Assembly: GCF_003626755.1 (NCBI RefSeq)
Contig: NZ_RBCJ01000001.1
Location: 1,364,001 to 1,428,000 of the forward strand
Direction of reading: 5' to 3'
Length of the DNA stretch: 64,000 bases
Source: Ulvibacterium marinum
GTDB lineage: Bacteria > Bacteroidota > Bacteroidia > Flavobacteriales > Flavobacteriaceae
The notes under the pieces were generated by a model. That model had not been told where the DNA came from. It did not search any database and was given only the letters and a program-made list of their open reading frames with translations. Below, one piece after another: positions 43,740-54,987 of the stretch; positions within the stretch are counted from its first letter, which is position 1, and the number at the start of each line of letters is the position of its first letter. The translations under genes and the position numbers were made by a program.

Positions 43740-43829
43740 TCACTTTATAATTTTCTAAGGTTCCAGAAAACGGTTTTGAAAGAAAATGGAAATACCCAAT
43801 AGGCATGGGAAGCCTCCTTATAGTAAGCT

Positions 43830-44858
43830 TTATTTGATTAGGATGCTTTTGTATCGCTCCAAGTTCTTTAACGCAATGCCAGTTCCTCTAACTACGGCTC
43901 TTAGTGGATCTTCTGCGATATATACCGGTAAATCCGTTTTTTGGGAAAGCCTTCTGTCCAATCCCCTTAACATGGATCCGCCACCGGCTAAATAAATACC
44001 TGTATTGTAAATATCCGCTGCTAGTTCGGGAGGAGTCTGGGAAAGGGTCTCCATTACTGCATCCTCTACCCTAAGAATGGATTTGTCAAGTGCCTTGGCA
44101 ATTTCACGATAGGAAATCTGAACCTGTTTGGGTTTTCCGGTCAACAAATCCCGGCCTTGTACCGATTTTTCATCAGGTGGGGTCTGAAGGTCCTCAGTTG
44201 CAGAGCCGATCTCAATCTTAATATTTTCAGCAGTACTTTCACCCACATATAAATTGTGTTGGGTACGCATGTAATAAATGATGTCATTGGTGAAAACATC
44301 ACCCGCAATTTTGACCGATTTATCACAAACAATTCCACCAAGGGCAATTACCGCAATTTCGGTAGTTCCTCCTCCGATATCCACAATCATATTCCCTTTG
44401 GGCTGCATAATGTCCAGACCTATACCTATGGCTGCTGCCATGGGTTCATGGATTAAATATACCTCCTTGCCGTTTACACGTTCGGCGGATTCCTTTACGG
44501 CCCGCATTTCAACCTCGGTTATACCGGATGGGATACAAATCACCATTCGTAAGGCAGGCGGAAACCATTTCTTTTTCAATGCAGGGATGTTCTTTATGAA
44601 CATGTTGATCATTTTTTCCGAAGCATCGAAGTCAGCAATTACCCCATCTTTTAATGGCCGTATGGTCTTTATGTTTTCATGGGTCTTGCCCTGCATCATG
44701 TTGGCCTCCTTGCCTACTGCAATAATTTTACCGGAAATACGATCTCTGGCAACGATAGAGGGGCTGTCTACCACAACCTTGTCCGCATGAATAATAAGTG
44801 TATTTGCGGTACCCAGGTCTATGGCAATTTCCTCCGTCAAGAAATCAAAAAATCCCAT
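43830..44858 (-). CDS. mreB: Rod shape-determining protein MreB
   Basis: It has 342 residues. It is an actin-like ATPase with phosphate-1 DLGTANTLI, phosphate-2 DIGGGTTEIAVIALGGIV and an adenosine motif in AGGGSMLRGLDRRL. It forms filaments under the membrane that steer cell-wall synthesis. First gene of the shape operon. A -7 box TACTTTTG lies at 44911-44918, just past the purH stop. Confidence 0.97.
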   Translation of the reverse strand: MGFFDFLTEEIAIDLGTANTLIIHADKVVVDSPSIVARDRISGKIIAVGKEANMMQGKTHENIKTIRPLKDGVIADFDASEKMINMFIKNIPALKKKWFPPALRMVICIPSGITEVEMRAVKESAERVNGKEVYLIHEPMAAAIGIGLDIMQPKGNMIVDIGGGTTEIAVIALGGIVCDKSVKIAGDVFTNDIIYYMRTQHNLYVGESTAENIKIEIGSATEDLQTPPDEKSVQGRDLLTGKPKQVQISYREIAKALDKSILRVEDAVMETLSQTPPELAADIYNTGIYLAGGGSMLRGLDRRLSQKTDLPVYIAEDPLRAVVRGTGIALKNLERYKSILIK

Positions 44859-44910
44859 TTTTTTTTAGTTTGGTTATGTTACGAGTTTGGGTGGGGGAGT
44901 ATTTCATCGA

Positions 44911-44918
44911 CAAAAGTA
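44911..44918 (-). promoter_or_regulatory. mreB operon -7 element
   Basis: TACTTTTG on the minus strand, about 52 bases before the mreB ATG. The -33 region would fall inside the 3' end of purH. Confidence 0.45.
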
Positions 44919-44924
44919 ACAAAA

Positions 44925-46454
44925 TTAATGTTTGAAATGACGCGTCCCCGTCATTACCATAGCCATACCATTTTCGTTACAATAATCTATGCTTAACTGA
45001 TCCTTAATGGACCCGCCCGGCTGTATAACGCTGATAATACCGCTTTTATTGGCAATTTCTACACAATCTGGAAATGGAAAGAAAGCATCGCTTGCCATTA
45101 CTGCACCATCAAGTTCAAACTTGAAGGTCTTCGCCTTATGGATGGCTTGGTTCAGCGCATCTACACGAGAAGTTTGCCCCGTACCGCTAGCGCACAATTG
45201 TTTGTTTTTTGCCAGTACAATGGTATTAGACTTTGTATGCTTACACAATTTTGAAGCAAAGATAAGGTCTTCCAACTCACGTTTTGAAGGTTCCTTATCG
45301 GTCACATATTTCAAATCGATCAGGGTATCGGTTTTATAATCTTTATCCTGTACCAAGATTCCGTTTAGACAGGTCCTCACTAGGGTATCCGGCAGGGGTG
45401 TTTGGTTTTGGATCAGAATTATACGGTTCTTTTTTCCTTTTAATATATTCAAAGCCTCATCTGAATAACTAGGTGCTATGACCACTTCACAAAACAGTTT
45501 ATGTATTTCTTCCGCGGTAGGTTCATTAATTTCTACGTTGCTGATTAAAATTCCGCCAAAAGCCGAGACTGGGTCTCCGGCCAGTGCATCCACATAGGCT
45601 TGATGAATAGAATCCCTTGTTGCCAGGCCACAGGCATTATTGTGTTTTAGGATGGCAAAGGTGGGATCGTCCTTACGGAATTCGTTCATGAGATTAACCG
45701 CGGCATCCACATCCAAAAGGTTGTTATACGAAAGTTCCTTACCATGTAGTTTGGTGAACATGGCTTCAAAATCACCAAAGAAAAATCCCTTTTGATGAGG
45801 GTTTTCACCATAACGAAGGGTTTTCCCCTTGGTTTCGCTGATTTTTAGGACGGCCATTTCCTGTTGATTGAAATAATTGAAAATAGCCGTATCATAATGA
45901 GACGAAACATTAAAAGCCTTGGTGGCAAAATGCTTGCGGTCCTCCAAAGACGTGCTCCCTTTACCCGTGGTAATTAACTCGAGAAACTCACCGTAATCCT
46001 CCATTGAGGATACACAAAGAACATCCTTGTAATTTTTTGCTGCAGCACGTATTAGGGAAATCCCGCCGATATCTATTTTTTCGATAATATCCTGTTCTGA
46101 TGCACCACTTGCTACCGTTTTTTCAAAAGGGTATAGGTCTACGATAACAATATCCAGCTGCGGAATTTCATATTCATCCAATTGGGCTACGTCACTTTCA
46201 TTATCCTGGCGGTTCAAAATTCCACCAAAGACCTTTGGGTGTAAGGTTTTTACCCTTCCTCCCAAAATGGAAGGATAGCTTGTGACCTCCTCCACCGGCA
46301 CAACATCAATGCCCAGTTCTTTAATGAATTTTTCAGTGCCTCCCGTGGAATAGATGGTGATACCAAGTTCTTGAAATTTTCTGACGATCGGCTCCAGTCC
46401 GTCCTTGTGGAATACGGATATCAGTGCCGAAGCGGCTTTTTTTACATTGCTCAT
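44925..46454 (-). CDS. purH: Bifunctional AICAR transformylase / IMP cyclohydrolase
   Basis: It has 509 residues. The N-terminal MGS-like cyclohydrolase (about 1-145) has YSTGGTEKFIKELG and GGRVKTLHPKVFGGIL. The C-terminal formyltransferase has the catalytic lysine-histidine in AILKHNNACG (NACG where many species have NPCG) and ends in the usual MVMTGTRHFKH. It carries out the last two steps of IMP synthesis. A -7 element TACTTTTG lies at 46489-46496, 34 bases before the ATG. Confidence 0.97.
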   Translation of the reverse strand: MSNVKKAASALISVFHKDGLEPIVRKFQELGITIYSTGGTEKFIKELGIDVVPVEEVTSYPSILGGRVKTLHPKVFGGILNRQDNESDVAQLDEYEIPQLDIVIVDLYPFEKTVASGASEQDIIEKIDIGGISLIRAAAKNYKDVLCVSSMEDYGEFLELITTGKGSTSLEDRKHFATKAFNVSSHYDTAIFNYFNQQEMAVLKISETKGKTLRYGENPHQKGFFFGDFEAMFTKLHGKELSYNNLLDVDAAVNLMNEFRKDDPTFAILKHNNACGLATRDSIHQAYVDALAGDPVSAFGGILISNVEINEPTAEEIHKLFCEVVIAPSYSDEALNILKGKKNRIILIQNQTPLPDTLVRTCLNGILVQDKDYKTDTLIDLKYVTDKEPSKRELEDLIFASKLCKHTKSNTIVLAKNKQLCASGTGQTSRVDALNQAIHKAKTFKFELDGAVMASDAFFPFPDCVEIANKSGIISVIQPGGSIKDQLSIDYCNENGMAMVMTGTRHFKH

Positions 46455-46488
46455 TTGTATTGGGTTGTGGGATATGGTTTTAGACCCA

Positions 46489-46496
46489 CAAAAGTA
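46489..46496 (-). promoter_or_regulatory. purH -7 element
   Basis: TACTTTTG on the minus strand; no clear -33 box. It lies in the gap between purH and the GAF-domain gene. Confidence 0.4.
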
Positions 46497-46547
46497 ATTT
46501 TTTTGAACGTAAAAAAGAGTCCAGTTATCAACAAAACGGGTAAAGTT

Positions 46548-46997
46548 TTAAAGAATCTTGGCGACCTCCACCGTAACGAATTCCAAGAATCGTTCATCGT
46601 CTTTGGTAAAAGGATTTGGCGTGTTAGAATCAATATCGATTTGCCCAATGTTTTCGCCATTTACGAACAGGGGAATTACAATTTCTGCCTTTACGGTAAT
46701 ACTACAGGCAATGTAGTTATCTTGGGCATTAACATCGGGAACCACAAAATTCTGATTGCTCAGAGCCACTTGCCCACAGATTCCCTTTCCGAAAGGGATA
46801 ATGGTGTGGTCAGTAGGCTCCCCGGCATAAGGCCCCAACTTCAGTTCTTCTTTTTCCCCGTTCCTAAAATAGAAACCTACCCAATCATAGTAGGGAACAT
46901 CCTTTTTTAAAAGCTCGCAGATTCCTTGAAGACAAGATGTTACATCGGATTTCTGTTCAATGATGGAGACTACTTTTTCCTTTAATGAATCTAACAT
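46548..46997 (-). CDS. GAF-domain free methionine-R-sulfoxide reductase
   Basis: It has 149 residues and is a single GAF domain. YDWVGFYFRNGEKEELKLGP, FGKGICGQVA and DNYIACSITVKAEIVIPLF match fRMsr (MsrC). Two of its redox cysteines are clear, in KGICG and YIACS; the third position seen in E. coli is not obvious. It should reduce free methionine-R-sulfoxide, complementing MsrA and MsrB encoded elsewhere in this window. Confidence 0.85.
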   Translation of the reverse strand: MLDSLKEKVVSIIEQKSDVTSCLQGICELLKKDVPYYDWVGFYFRNGEKEELKLGPYAGEPTDHTIIPFGKGICGQVALSNQNFVVPDVNAQDNYIACSITVKAEIVIPLFVNGENIGQIDIDSNTPNPFTKDDERFLEFVTVEVAKIL

Positions 46998-47091
46998 AAG
47001 ACTACACTGTTTATAGTTTCAAAAGTCGAGGTTTTGATTAAAACTAACAAAACGTCAATGCCATAAATATTCGTTAACACATTGCCTAAGT

Positions 47092-47122
47092 AAAGGGTAA
47101 AATGTAATTATTCGTATTTTTG
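47092..47122 (+). promoter_or_regulatory. Promoter of the metal locus, TTG-N20-TATTTTTG
   Basis: TTG (47092-47094), 20 bases, TATTTTTG (47115-47122), then four bases to the ATG at 47127. Good boxes with near-ideal spacing; the arrangement predicts a leaderless or nearly leaderless mRNA. Confidence 0.6.
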
Positions 47123-47126
47123 TATT

Positions 47127-47543
47127 ATGAAAGCGATAATTTCCAAAGGTGTTTCCATAGCAATGGCACTGCTCTTGCTTGCCTCTACTACCTCGTGGAC
47201 GGTCGGCAAGCATTATTGCATGGGCCATTTGGTTAGTGTGTCGCTTTTTGCCCATGCACCGGATTGTGGTATGGACATGGGAGATTCAATGGGCGCTACT
47301 TCACAAATGGAGACTGAGGATTCTTGTTGTAGCGATCAACTTATTGTAGTGGAAGGGCAAGATCACTTAACTATTTCCCTTAACGATAGTATTCTTGTTC
47401 CACAGCCTTTTTTAACTGCTATTGCATATTCCTATTTGGTCTTGTTCGAAGCGAAGGTAGAGCGTCCCTTGCCCCACGAACATTATCCTCCACCCCTGTT
47501 GTTTAAGGACATCCATGTTCTTGACCAGGTTTTCCTCATTTGA
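47127..47543 (+). CDS. HYC_CC_PP-family small exported protein
   Basis: It has 138 residues. An N-terminal hydrophobic segment (SIAMALLLLASTTSWTVG) is probably a signal peptide. The three name-giving motifs are present: KHYCMG, DSCCSDQ and YPPPLL. Histidine, methionine and cysteine residues (APDCGMDMGDSMG) suggest metal binding, most likely copper. The family is uncharacterised. It opens a run of genes with metal-binding cysteines. Confidence 0.85.
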   Translation: MKAIISKGVSIAMALLLLASTTSWTVGKHYCMGHLVSVSLFAHAPDCGMDMGDSMGATSQMETEDSCCSDQLIVVEGQDHLTISLNDSILVPQPFLTAIAYSYLVLFEAKVERPLPHEHYPPPLLFKDIHVLDQVFLI

Positions 47544-47670
47544 TTTATTCGTCTTCCCAAATAGGCGGAAGTCTGCCTATTTTATCCCTCGTTTTTTTAG
47601 ATAGGGATGCTTTCGAGTTGTACAGAAAAGATTTCCCTTTTCTAGGACATGACAATAAATCTAAAACAAA

Positions 47671-48393
47671 ATGAAACATATATATAAGATTACCGGAATG
47701 ACCTGTAGCGGATGCTCGGCTTCCGTTACTGAAAAACTATCCCAAGTTGACGGTATTACAAAGGTTGATGTGAATTTGCAAAAAGCCGAAGCGGAAATTT
47801 CCATGGACACACATATTTCCATAAATGCATTAAAGTCCGCCCTGCCAGATAAATACGGCATCTTGGAACGAGAAGACCATGCCGAGGATATAATTATGGG
47901 CGAGGCAGAAGAAAAAACGAAACTACAACAGTTAAGACCGTTGTTTCTGATTTTCATATATCTCTTTGCCACAGCTTTTTTGCTGAACTATAAGGAAGGG
48001 AATGTGCATTCGGCCATGCTGGATTTTATGGGTCTCTTTTACATAGTATTTAGCTTTTTTAAATTGTTGGACTTGAAAGGTTTCCCTGAGAGTTTTCGCA
48101 TGTACGACCCATTGGCCAAAGCAGTACCTATTTATGGATGGATCTATCCCTTTATAGAATTGGCGCTCGGACTGATGTTCCTGATGCGGTATTCCGTAAC
48201 CACAGCGCTCATAGCAACTATAGTGCTATTGGGAGTTACGACCGTTGGAGTAACCAAGACATTGCTTGATAAGAAAAGTATTCAATGTGCTTGTTTGGGC
48301 ACGGCCCTTAAACTACCTATGACCGAAGCGACATTTATTGAAAATGCCATTATGTTGGTCATGGCCGTTATCATGTTGGCTCAAATTATTTAA
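47671..48393 (+). CDS. HMA metal-binding domain fused to a MauE-like membrane domain
   Basis: It has 240 residues. The N-terminal heavy-metal-associated domain (1-70) has GMTCSGCSASV with the CxxC site. After a linker, four membrane helices (about 88-240) resemble MauE/DoxX-type proteins, and a cysteine pair lies in SIQCACLGTALKLP near residue 212. MauE proteins take part in disulfide or electron transfer for periplasmic maturation. The fusion suggests delivery of a metal or electrons across the membrane. There is no P-type ATPase in the neighbourhood. Its last bases are 10 bases before the TonB receptor start. Confidence 0.88.
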   Translation: MKHIYKITGMTCSGCSASVTEKLSQVDGITKVDVNLQKAEAEISMDTHISINALKSALPDKYGILEREDHAEDIIMGEAEEKTKLQQLRPLFLIFIYLFATAFLLNYKEGNVHSAMLDFMGLFYIVFSFFKLLDLKGFPESFRMYDPLAKAVPIYGWIYPFIELALGLMFLMRYSVTTALIATIVLLGVTTVGVTKTLLDKKSIQCACLGTALKLPMTEATFIENAIMLVMAVIMLAQII

Positions 48394-48403
48394 AAGAGGA
48401 AAG

Positions 48404-50665
48404 ATGAAAAAATATGTGATACTCGCCGTTATGGCGATTCCTTTGTTTTCCCTTTCCCAAGATAAAATAGAGGGTATGGTCATGGAAGGGAATTCCAAAA
48501 ACGAACATATTGGCCTACCAGGCGCTAATGTATATTGGATGGGTTCCCAAATGGGGACGGTTACCAATATAGAGGGTCTTTTTAGCATACCTTATTCCAA
48601 GGAATATAATAAATTGATTATTAGTTATGTAGGATTTCAATCGGATACGTTAACGATCAATTCACCCCAAATGCTGCATCACACCCTCAGACCGGCCAAT
48701 GAATTGGACGAAGTGGTGGTAGAAAGGAAACGTGATGCAGTTCAAAAAACCTACTTCAGTGCACAAAATGTGGTCACCGTAAATAGTGCAGAATTGTTAA
48801 AGGCCGCCTGTTGCAACCTTTCTGAAAGTTTTGAAACCAATCCGGCCATCGATGTTAATTTTAACGATGCCCTTACCGGTACCAAACAAATTCAGATGTT
48901 GGGGTTAACAAGTCCTTATTTGTTGATTACACAAGAGAATATTCCAATGGTCCGAGGAGCCTCGCAGGCGTATGGCCTGACCTTTATTCCTGGGACGTGG
49001 GTAGAAAGCATCCAGATTACCAAAGGGGCTGGAAGCGTGGTCAATGGATATGAAAGTATTTCCGGGCAGATCAATACCGAATTGGTGAAACCGTTTACGG
49101 ACAATGCACTTTTTGTAAATGGCTATGCCAATAGAAATGGCCGTTTGGAACTCAATACCCATTTTAATCAAAAATTGACCGACAAATGGAGTACAGGATT
49201 TTATGTACATGGGAATAGGAGAGACCAAAAGGAAGATCGGAATAATGATGGATTTTTAGATGCCCCATTGACGAACCAGATCAATGTGATGAATCGTTGG
49301 CAATATCAGAATCCAGAAAAGGGTTGGGTAAGTTTTATCAATTTTCGTTTTTTAAATGATGAAAAGCAAGTAGGGGAGACCAATTTCAGACCCACCTCTG
49401 ATGGACCCACGACGAATACATCTCCCCTGAACGAAGTCGAAGGGTGGGGCGGTGAAATTGATACCCGAAGGTTTGATTCCTCCCTGAAGCTGGGTTATGT
49501 GTTTCCGGCGCTTCCTTTTCAGAGTTTTGGATTCCAGGCTTCCTATAGTATACACAAACAAAATTCGTACTACGGATTCAATCGGTATGATATTGACCAT
49601 GAAAGCATCTACTCCAATCTTATTTTCAATTCCATTCTTGGGGATACCCGGAACAAGTTCAAAGCAGGATTGACCTTTGCGTATGATTCCTATGACGAGC
49701 TGGTTAACACTCAAGATTTTGAAAGGATAGATCATTCGGTCGGAGCTTTTTTCGAATATAGCTATGACAATCTGGAAAAAGTTAGCCTAACGGCAGGACT
49801 ACGAGTGGATGACCATAATCGTTTGGGAACGTTTGTTACCCCTAGATTTCATATTCGATATACGCCTTGGGAAAAAGCAAGTTTTAGGGGGTCTTTTGGA
49901 AGAGGTAGGCGAGCGGCTAACATTTTTGCAGAGAACCAGCAATTGTTCGCATCATCACGTCAGATTCAATTACTGAACTCCAATGGTAGTGTTTATGGCC
50001 TGGATCCCGAGGATGCATGGAACTATGGGCTTAGCTTCATTCAAGGCTTTACCTTTTTGGATAGGCCTGGAAACGTAACCTTGGATTTCTATAGAACGGA
50101 TTTTCGTAATCAGATAGTGGTAGATTGGGAAAACCCTGATGAAGTCTCCTTCTATAATTTGGAGGGGAAGAGTTATGCCAATAGCTTACAATTGGAACTG
50201 AACCATGAAATTTTAAACAACTTGGAACTACGTACGGCGTATAAGTATTATCAGGTAGAAGTCGATTATCGGTCAGGGAGGTTACAAAAGCCCTTGTTGG
50301 CACAACACCGTTTTTTTGCCAATTTGGGCTACCAGACCGAAATTAAAGAGAATGGGTCTCAATGGCGATTTGATTACACGCTACATACATTGGGTAAACA
50401 ACGCCTGCCGGATACATCCTCCAACCCCGAGCCATTTCGGTTGGAAGCATTTTCGGAGCCTTATAGTTTAATGAATGCCCAGGTGACCAAAGTTTTTTCT
50501 AAAAAGTTCGAAGTTTATTTGGGAGGTGAAAATTTGACTAATTTTACGCAGGGTGATCCGGTTTTGGGGTCTCAAGATCCCTTTGGCCCATATTTTGATA
50601 CCACCATTGTGTTTGCACCCATTATGGGAAGAATGTTCTATACAGGCTTCCGGCTTAAACTTTAG
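48404..50665 (+). CDS. TonB-dependent outer-membrane receptor
   Basis: It has 753 residues from the ATG at 48404, which follows AAAGAGGA and opens a signal peptide (MKKYVILAVMAIPLFSLSQ); an earlier in-frame start lies inside the HMA-MauE gene. A carboxypeptidase-like domain (about 20-100) with GLPGANVYWMGSQMGTVTNI is followed by a plug with LLKAACCNLSESFETNPAID and a 22-strand barrel ending in FYTGFRLKL. The double-cysteine plug motif and neighbours suggest transport of a metal or metal chelate. Confidence 0.92.
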   Translation: MKKYVILAVMAIPLFSLSQDKIEGMVMEGNSKNEHIGLPGANVYWMGSQMGTVTNIEGLFSIPYSKEYNKLIISYVGFQSDTLTINSPQMLHHTLRPANELDEVVVERKRDAVQKTYFSAQNVVTVNSAELLKAACCNLSESFETNPAIDVNFNDALTGTKQIQMLGLTSPYLLITQENIPMVRGASQAYGLTFIPGTWVESIQITKGAGSVVNGYESISGQINTELVKPFTDNALFVNGYANRNGRLELNTHFNQKLTDKWSTGFYVHGNRRDQKEDRNNDGFLDAPLTNQINVMNRWQYQNPEKGWVSFINFRFLNDEKQVGETNFRPTSDGPTTNTSPLNEVEGWGGEIDTRRFDSSLKLGYVFPALPFQSFGFQASYSIHKQNSYYGFNRYDIDHESIYSNLIFNSILGDTRNKFKAGLTFAYDSYDELVNTQDFERIDHSVGAFFEYSYDNLEKVSLTAGLRVDDHNRLGTFVTPRFHIRYTPWEKASFRGSFGRGRRAANIFAENQQLFASSRQIQLLNSNGSVYGLDPEDAWNYGLSFIQGFTFLDRPGNVTLDFYRTDFRNQIVVDWENPDEVSFYNLEGKSYANSLQLELNHEILNNLELRTAYKYYQVEVDYRSGRLQKPLLAQHRFFANLGYQTEIKENGSQWRFDYTLHTLGKQRLPDTSSNPEPFRLEAFSEPYSLMNAQVTKVFSKKFEVYLGGENLTNFTQGDPVLGSQDPFGPYFDTTIVFAPIMGRMFYTGFRLKL

Positions 50666-50708
50666 AAATCTGGAATATAGTATCGTTGAGACCCTAAAAA
50701 CAAAAAGT

Positions 50709-51065
50709 ATGAAAAAAATAATAATATCTTCCGTTTTAATGCTCATGTCGGCAATCACTTTAGCCCAAGAAAAAAACAAAAAGTTGACTATGGAAGTCGA
50801 TGGCAAGTGTGATATGTGTAAAATGCGAATAGAGAAAGCAGCTTTAGGTGTAAAGGGGGTAAAATATGCCTTGTGGGATATCCCTTCGCATCAATTGTCA
50901 TTAATTATTGATGAACGCAAAACAGATCCGATGAAAATAAAGACCGCCATGGTACAGGTAGGTCATGACACCAAGGAACTTAAAGCTACCGAAGAAGCTT
51001 ATAATAGCGTACACCCCTGCTGTAAATATCGTGAGGATAACACGGATGACAGTAAACAGCATTGA
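50709..51065 (+). CDS. Exported HMA-domain protein
   Basis: It has 118 residues from the ATG at 50709, which opens a signal peptide (MKKIIISSVLMLMSAITLAQ). The mature part is one HMA-like domain with GKCDMCKMRIEKAALGVKGV (CxxC site). A C-terminal VHPCCKYREDN adds a second cysteine pair. It is probably a periplasmic metal carrier acting between the TonB receptor and an inner-membrane partner. Confidence 0.88.
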   Translation: MKKIIISSVLMLMSAITLAQEKNKKLTMEVDGKCDMCKMRIEKAALGVKGVKYALWDIPSHQLSLIIDERKTDPMKIKTAMVQVGHDTKELKATEEAYNSVHPCCKYREDNTDDSKQH

Positions 51066-51199
51066 TAAATTGTTGGGGAAACATCACAATTCCCTCTCTA
51101 AAAGTTAAATTTTGAGGTTTACCGCCCAATCTGGGTAGGTAAATGTAAGGACATCCCAATTTTTCACACTAAACCCAATATCACTAAAGGTTGATATAG

Positions 51200-52165
51200 G
51201 TGCGGAAGGTTCTTTTTATAACCATTTTCATATTGGCACAACAACTTTTTTCCCAAACTTGTTGTTCCGGAGGGGTCCCCCTATCCAATAATTTGGGACT
51301 ACCTAATGAGGGGAAAGGAGTTTGGATTCTTGGATTGAATTACGACTACAACAATTTGAATACCTTAAATGCAGGTGCCGATAAGCTTGATGATGATTCC
51401 CGATTGCGTATTACCAATTCTATTTTAGCGAGTTTGGGCTATGCCTTTACGGACAGAATTTCTGTAGAAGCACTCTTTACATGGGTAAACCAAACGCGTA
51501 CCATTACACAATTTGGAAATGAGAATTTTACTGAGACCACTGGTATTGGTGATGCTGTTTTCCTTGCGAAATATGCAATTCCGGATATCCTGGGGGAACG
51601 TACAGTCTTGAATCTGGGAGTAGGAACCAAGGCACCTTTGGGAAAATCGGATTTGACTACCGAGGAGGGATTTCAGTTGACCGCCGACCTGCAACCAGGA
51701 AGCGGGGCGTGGGATATGATTGGATGGATGTCCATATCCAAAGGACTTAACTTTAGGCCCTCCGCAACTGTTTCAGGAAGTTTCACATATCGCCTAACAG
51801 GTAAAAACAATTCATATTTAAATAACACTTCTACTTATGAATTTGGCGATGTTATACAGGCCAATTTAGGGTATACTGATCAGTTTCTATTGTTCAATAC
51901 TATATTTAGCCCTGGGGTGGTATTTAAATACCGGAACGCTTCCGTGGACAGAATAGAAGATTCTGATTTGCCCAATACCGGAGGGGAATGGGTTTTTGTC
52001 AGGCCTGAATTTGGAGCTCAAATTACACCAAGTATTATACTTAGTACAAGATTGGAACTGCCCATTTATAGTTATGTGAACGGCACACAGCTCACACCTA
52101 CATTGCGGTTCACAGCTGGAATCTCATTTCTGTTGAAAAAGAAAGAAGTAAACATTTTAAACTAA
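51200..52165 (+). CDS. Outer-membrane barrel protein (metal locus)
   Basis: It has 321 residues from a GTG start at 51200. The signal peptide (VLFITIFILAQQLFSQ) is followed directly by TCCSGGVPLSNNLGLP, a cysteine pair at the mature N-terminus. The rest is made of amphipathic beta strands (LGLNYDYNNLNTLN, GVVFKYRNASV) ending in a typical outer-membrane strand with FTAGISFLLKKK. Role unknown. Context suggests uptake or export linked to the metal-binding proteins. Confidence 0.78.
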   Translation: MRKVLFITIFILAQQLFSQTCCSGGVPLSNNLGLPNEGKGVWILGLNYDYNNLNTLNAGADKLDDDSRLRITNSILASLGYAFTDRISVEALFTWVNQTRTITQFGNENFTETTGIGDAVFLAKYAIPDILGERTVLNLGVGTKAPLGKSDLTTEEGFQLTADLQPGSGAWDMIGWMSISKGLNFRPSATVSGSFTYRLTGKNNSYLNNTSTYEFGDVIQANLGYTDQFLLFNTIFSPGVVFKYRNASVDRIEDSDLPNTGGEWVFVRPEFGAQITPSIILSTRLELPIYSYVNGTQLTPTLRFTAGISFLLKKKEVNILN

Positions 52166-52171
52166 TTTGCT

Positions 52172-53242
52172 ATGAAAAACATGTTATTTTTACTGATTTG
52201 TGGCACACTTTTATTGTCATGTAGCTCATCGAGCACTCAACAAACGGAACAAAATCCTGATGTTCAAGGTAATCCAAATCCTTCCTCCAATGAATGGAGC
52301 ATTCCGGTATCCGAAGTTTTGGATGGTGGTCCTGGAAGAGACGGTATCCCTGCTCTGGAGAATCCCAATTTTGTCGCTGCCGAAGATGCTTCGGCCGTTT
52401 TGAAGGATACCGATCTGGTAATAGGTTTTAAAAATGGCAATGACATCCGTGCTTACCCCCATATTATTTTGGATTGGCACGAAATCGTCAATGATAATAT
52501 AGATGACACTTCCCTTGCAGTCACCTATTGCCCGCTTACAGGAACCGGAATCGGTTGGAACAGAATAATCGATGGAAGAGAAACTACTTTCGGGGTATCT
52601 GGGTTGTTGTACCAGACCAATTTGGTTCCCTTTGACAGGGCAACTCTGAGCAATTGGTCTCAGATTTTGAACGAATCCGTAAATGGTAACCTTTTGGGAG
52701 AAAAGGCAGATTTGATTCCTCTAGTGGAAACCGATTGGGGAACATGGAAATCCATGTTTCCTTCTACCAAAGTTTTGAGTATAATCACCGGTTTCTCCAG
52801 AACTTATGGGATTTATCCCTATCGTGATTACAGGACCAACAACGATTTTTTTATTTTCCCTACGCCTAAGGACGACAGATTGCCGTTAAAAGAACGGGTA
52901 CATGCCATTGTAGATAATGGGGATGCAAAGGCCTATCGCTTTGAGGACGTTGAATCCTTGGGGGCAATCAAAGATTCTTTTAGGGGGAAGGATTATCTGA
53001 TAGTCGGAAATTCAGAATTTATTATCTCTTTCGAATTAAATGAATCCCAGAATACCTCGGAATTTGAATTTAATTTTGATGGGGATTCAGAAGCGATTGT
53101 TCAGGATACCAATGGTACCCAATGGAATGCTTTTGGAGAGGTAGTCTCAGGTTCAGGCAGTCCTTTAAAGGTTTCATCCTCTTTTATGGGGTATTGGTTC
53201 TCTATTCCGGCTTTTTATGAGACGGCATTATTTGGGGAATAG
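52172..53242 (+). CDS. DUF3179-domain lipoprotein
   Basis: It has 356 residues. The lipobox is in LLLSCSSSS. The rest is a DUF3179 domain with VTYCPLTGTGIGWNRI and FGVSGLLYQTNLVPFDRAT, ending in GYWFSIPAFYE. The single cysteine in TYCPLTG is the family hallmark. DUF3179 proteins have no settled function. It follows the barrel gene by six bases and ends the metal locus before a strong bidirectional terminator. Confidence 0.88.
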   Translation: MKNMLFLLICGTLLLSCSSSSTQQTEQNPDVQGNPNPSSNEWSIPVSEVLDGGPGRDGIPALENPNFVAAEDASAVLKDTDLVIGFKNGNDIRAYPHIILDWHEIVNDNIDDTSLAVTYCPLTGTGIGWNRIIDGRETTFGVSGLLYQTNLVPFDRATLSNWSQILNESVNGNLLGEKADLIPLVETDWGTWKSMFPSTKVLSIITGFSRTYGIYPYRDYRTNNDFFIFPTPKDDRLPLKERVHAIVDNGDAKAYRFEDVESLGAIKDSFRGKDYLIVGNSEFIISFELNESQNTSEFEFNFDGDSEAIVQDTNGTQWNAFGEVVSGSGSPLKVSSSFMGYWFSIPAFYETALFGE

Positions 53243-53268
53243 TTATTTTGATAGATTCCCAGAATATA

Positions 53269-53301
53269 AAAGCCTCTCTGGAATTCCAGAGAGGCTTTTA
53301 C
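53269..53301. terminator. Bidirectional terminator between the metal locus and groEL
   Basis: A nearly perfect palindrome (arms AAAAGCCTCTCTGG and CCAGAGAGGCTTTT around AATT) with A/T tails on both sides, between two convergent genes. Confidence 0.9.
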
Positions 53302-53324
53302 TTTATAAAATGATTTAGCACTTA

Positions 53325-54977
<1,653 letters not shown>

Positions 54978-54987
54978 TTAAAATTTA

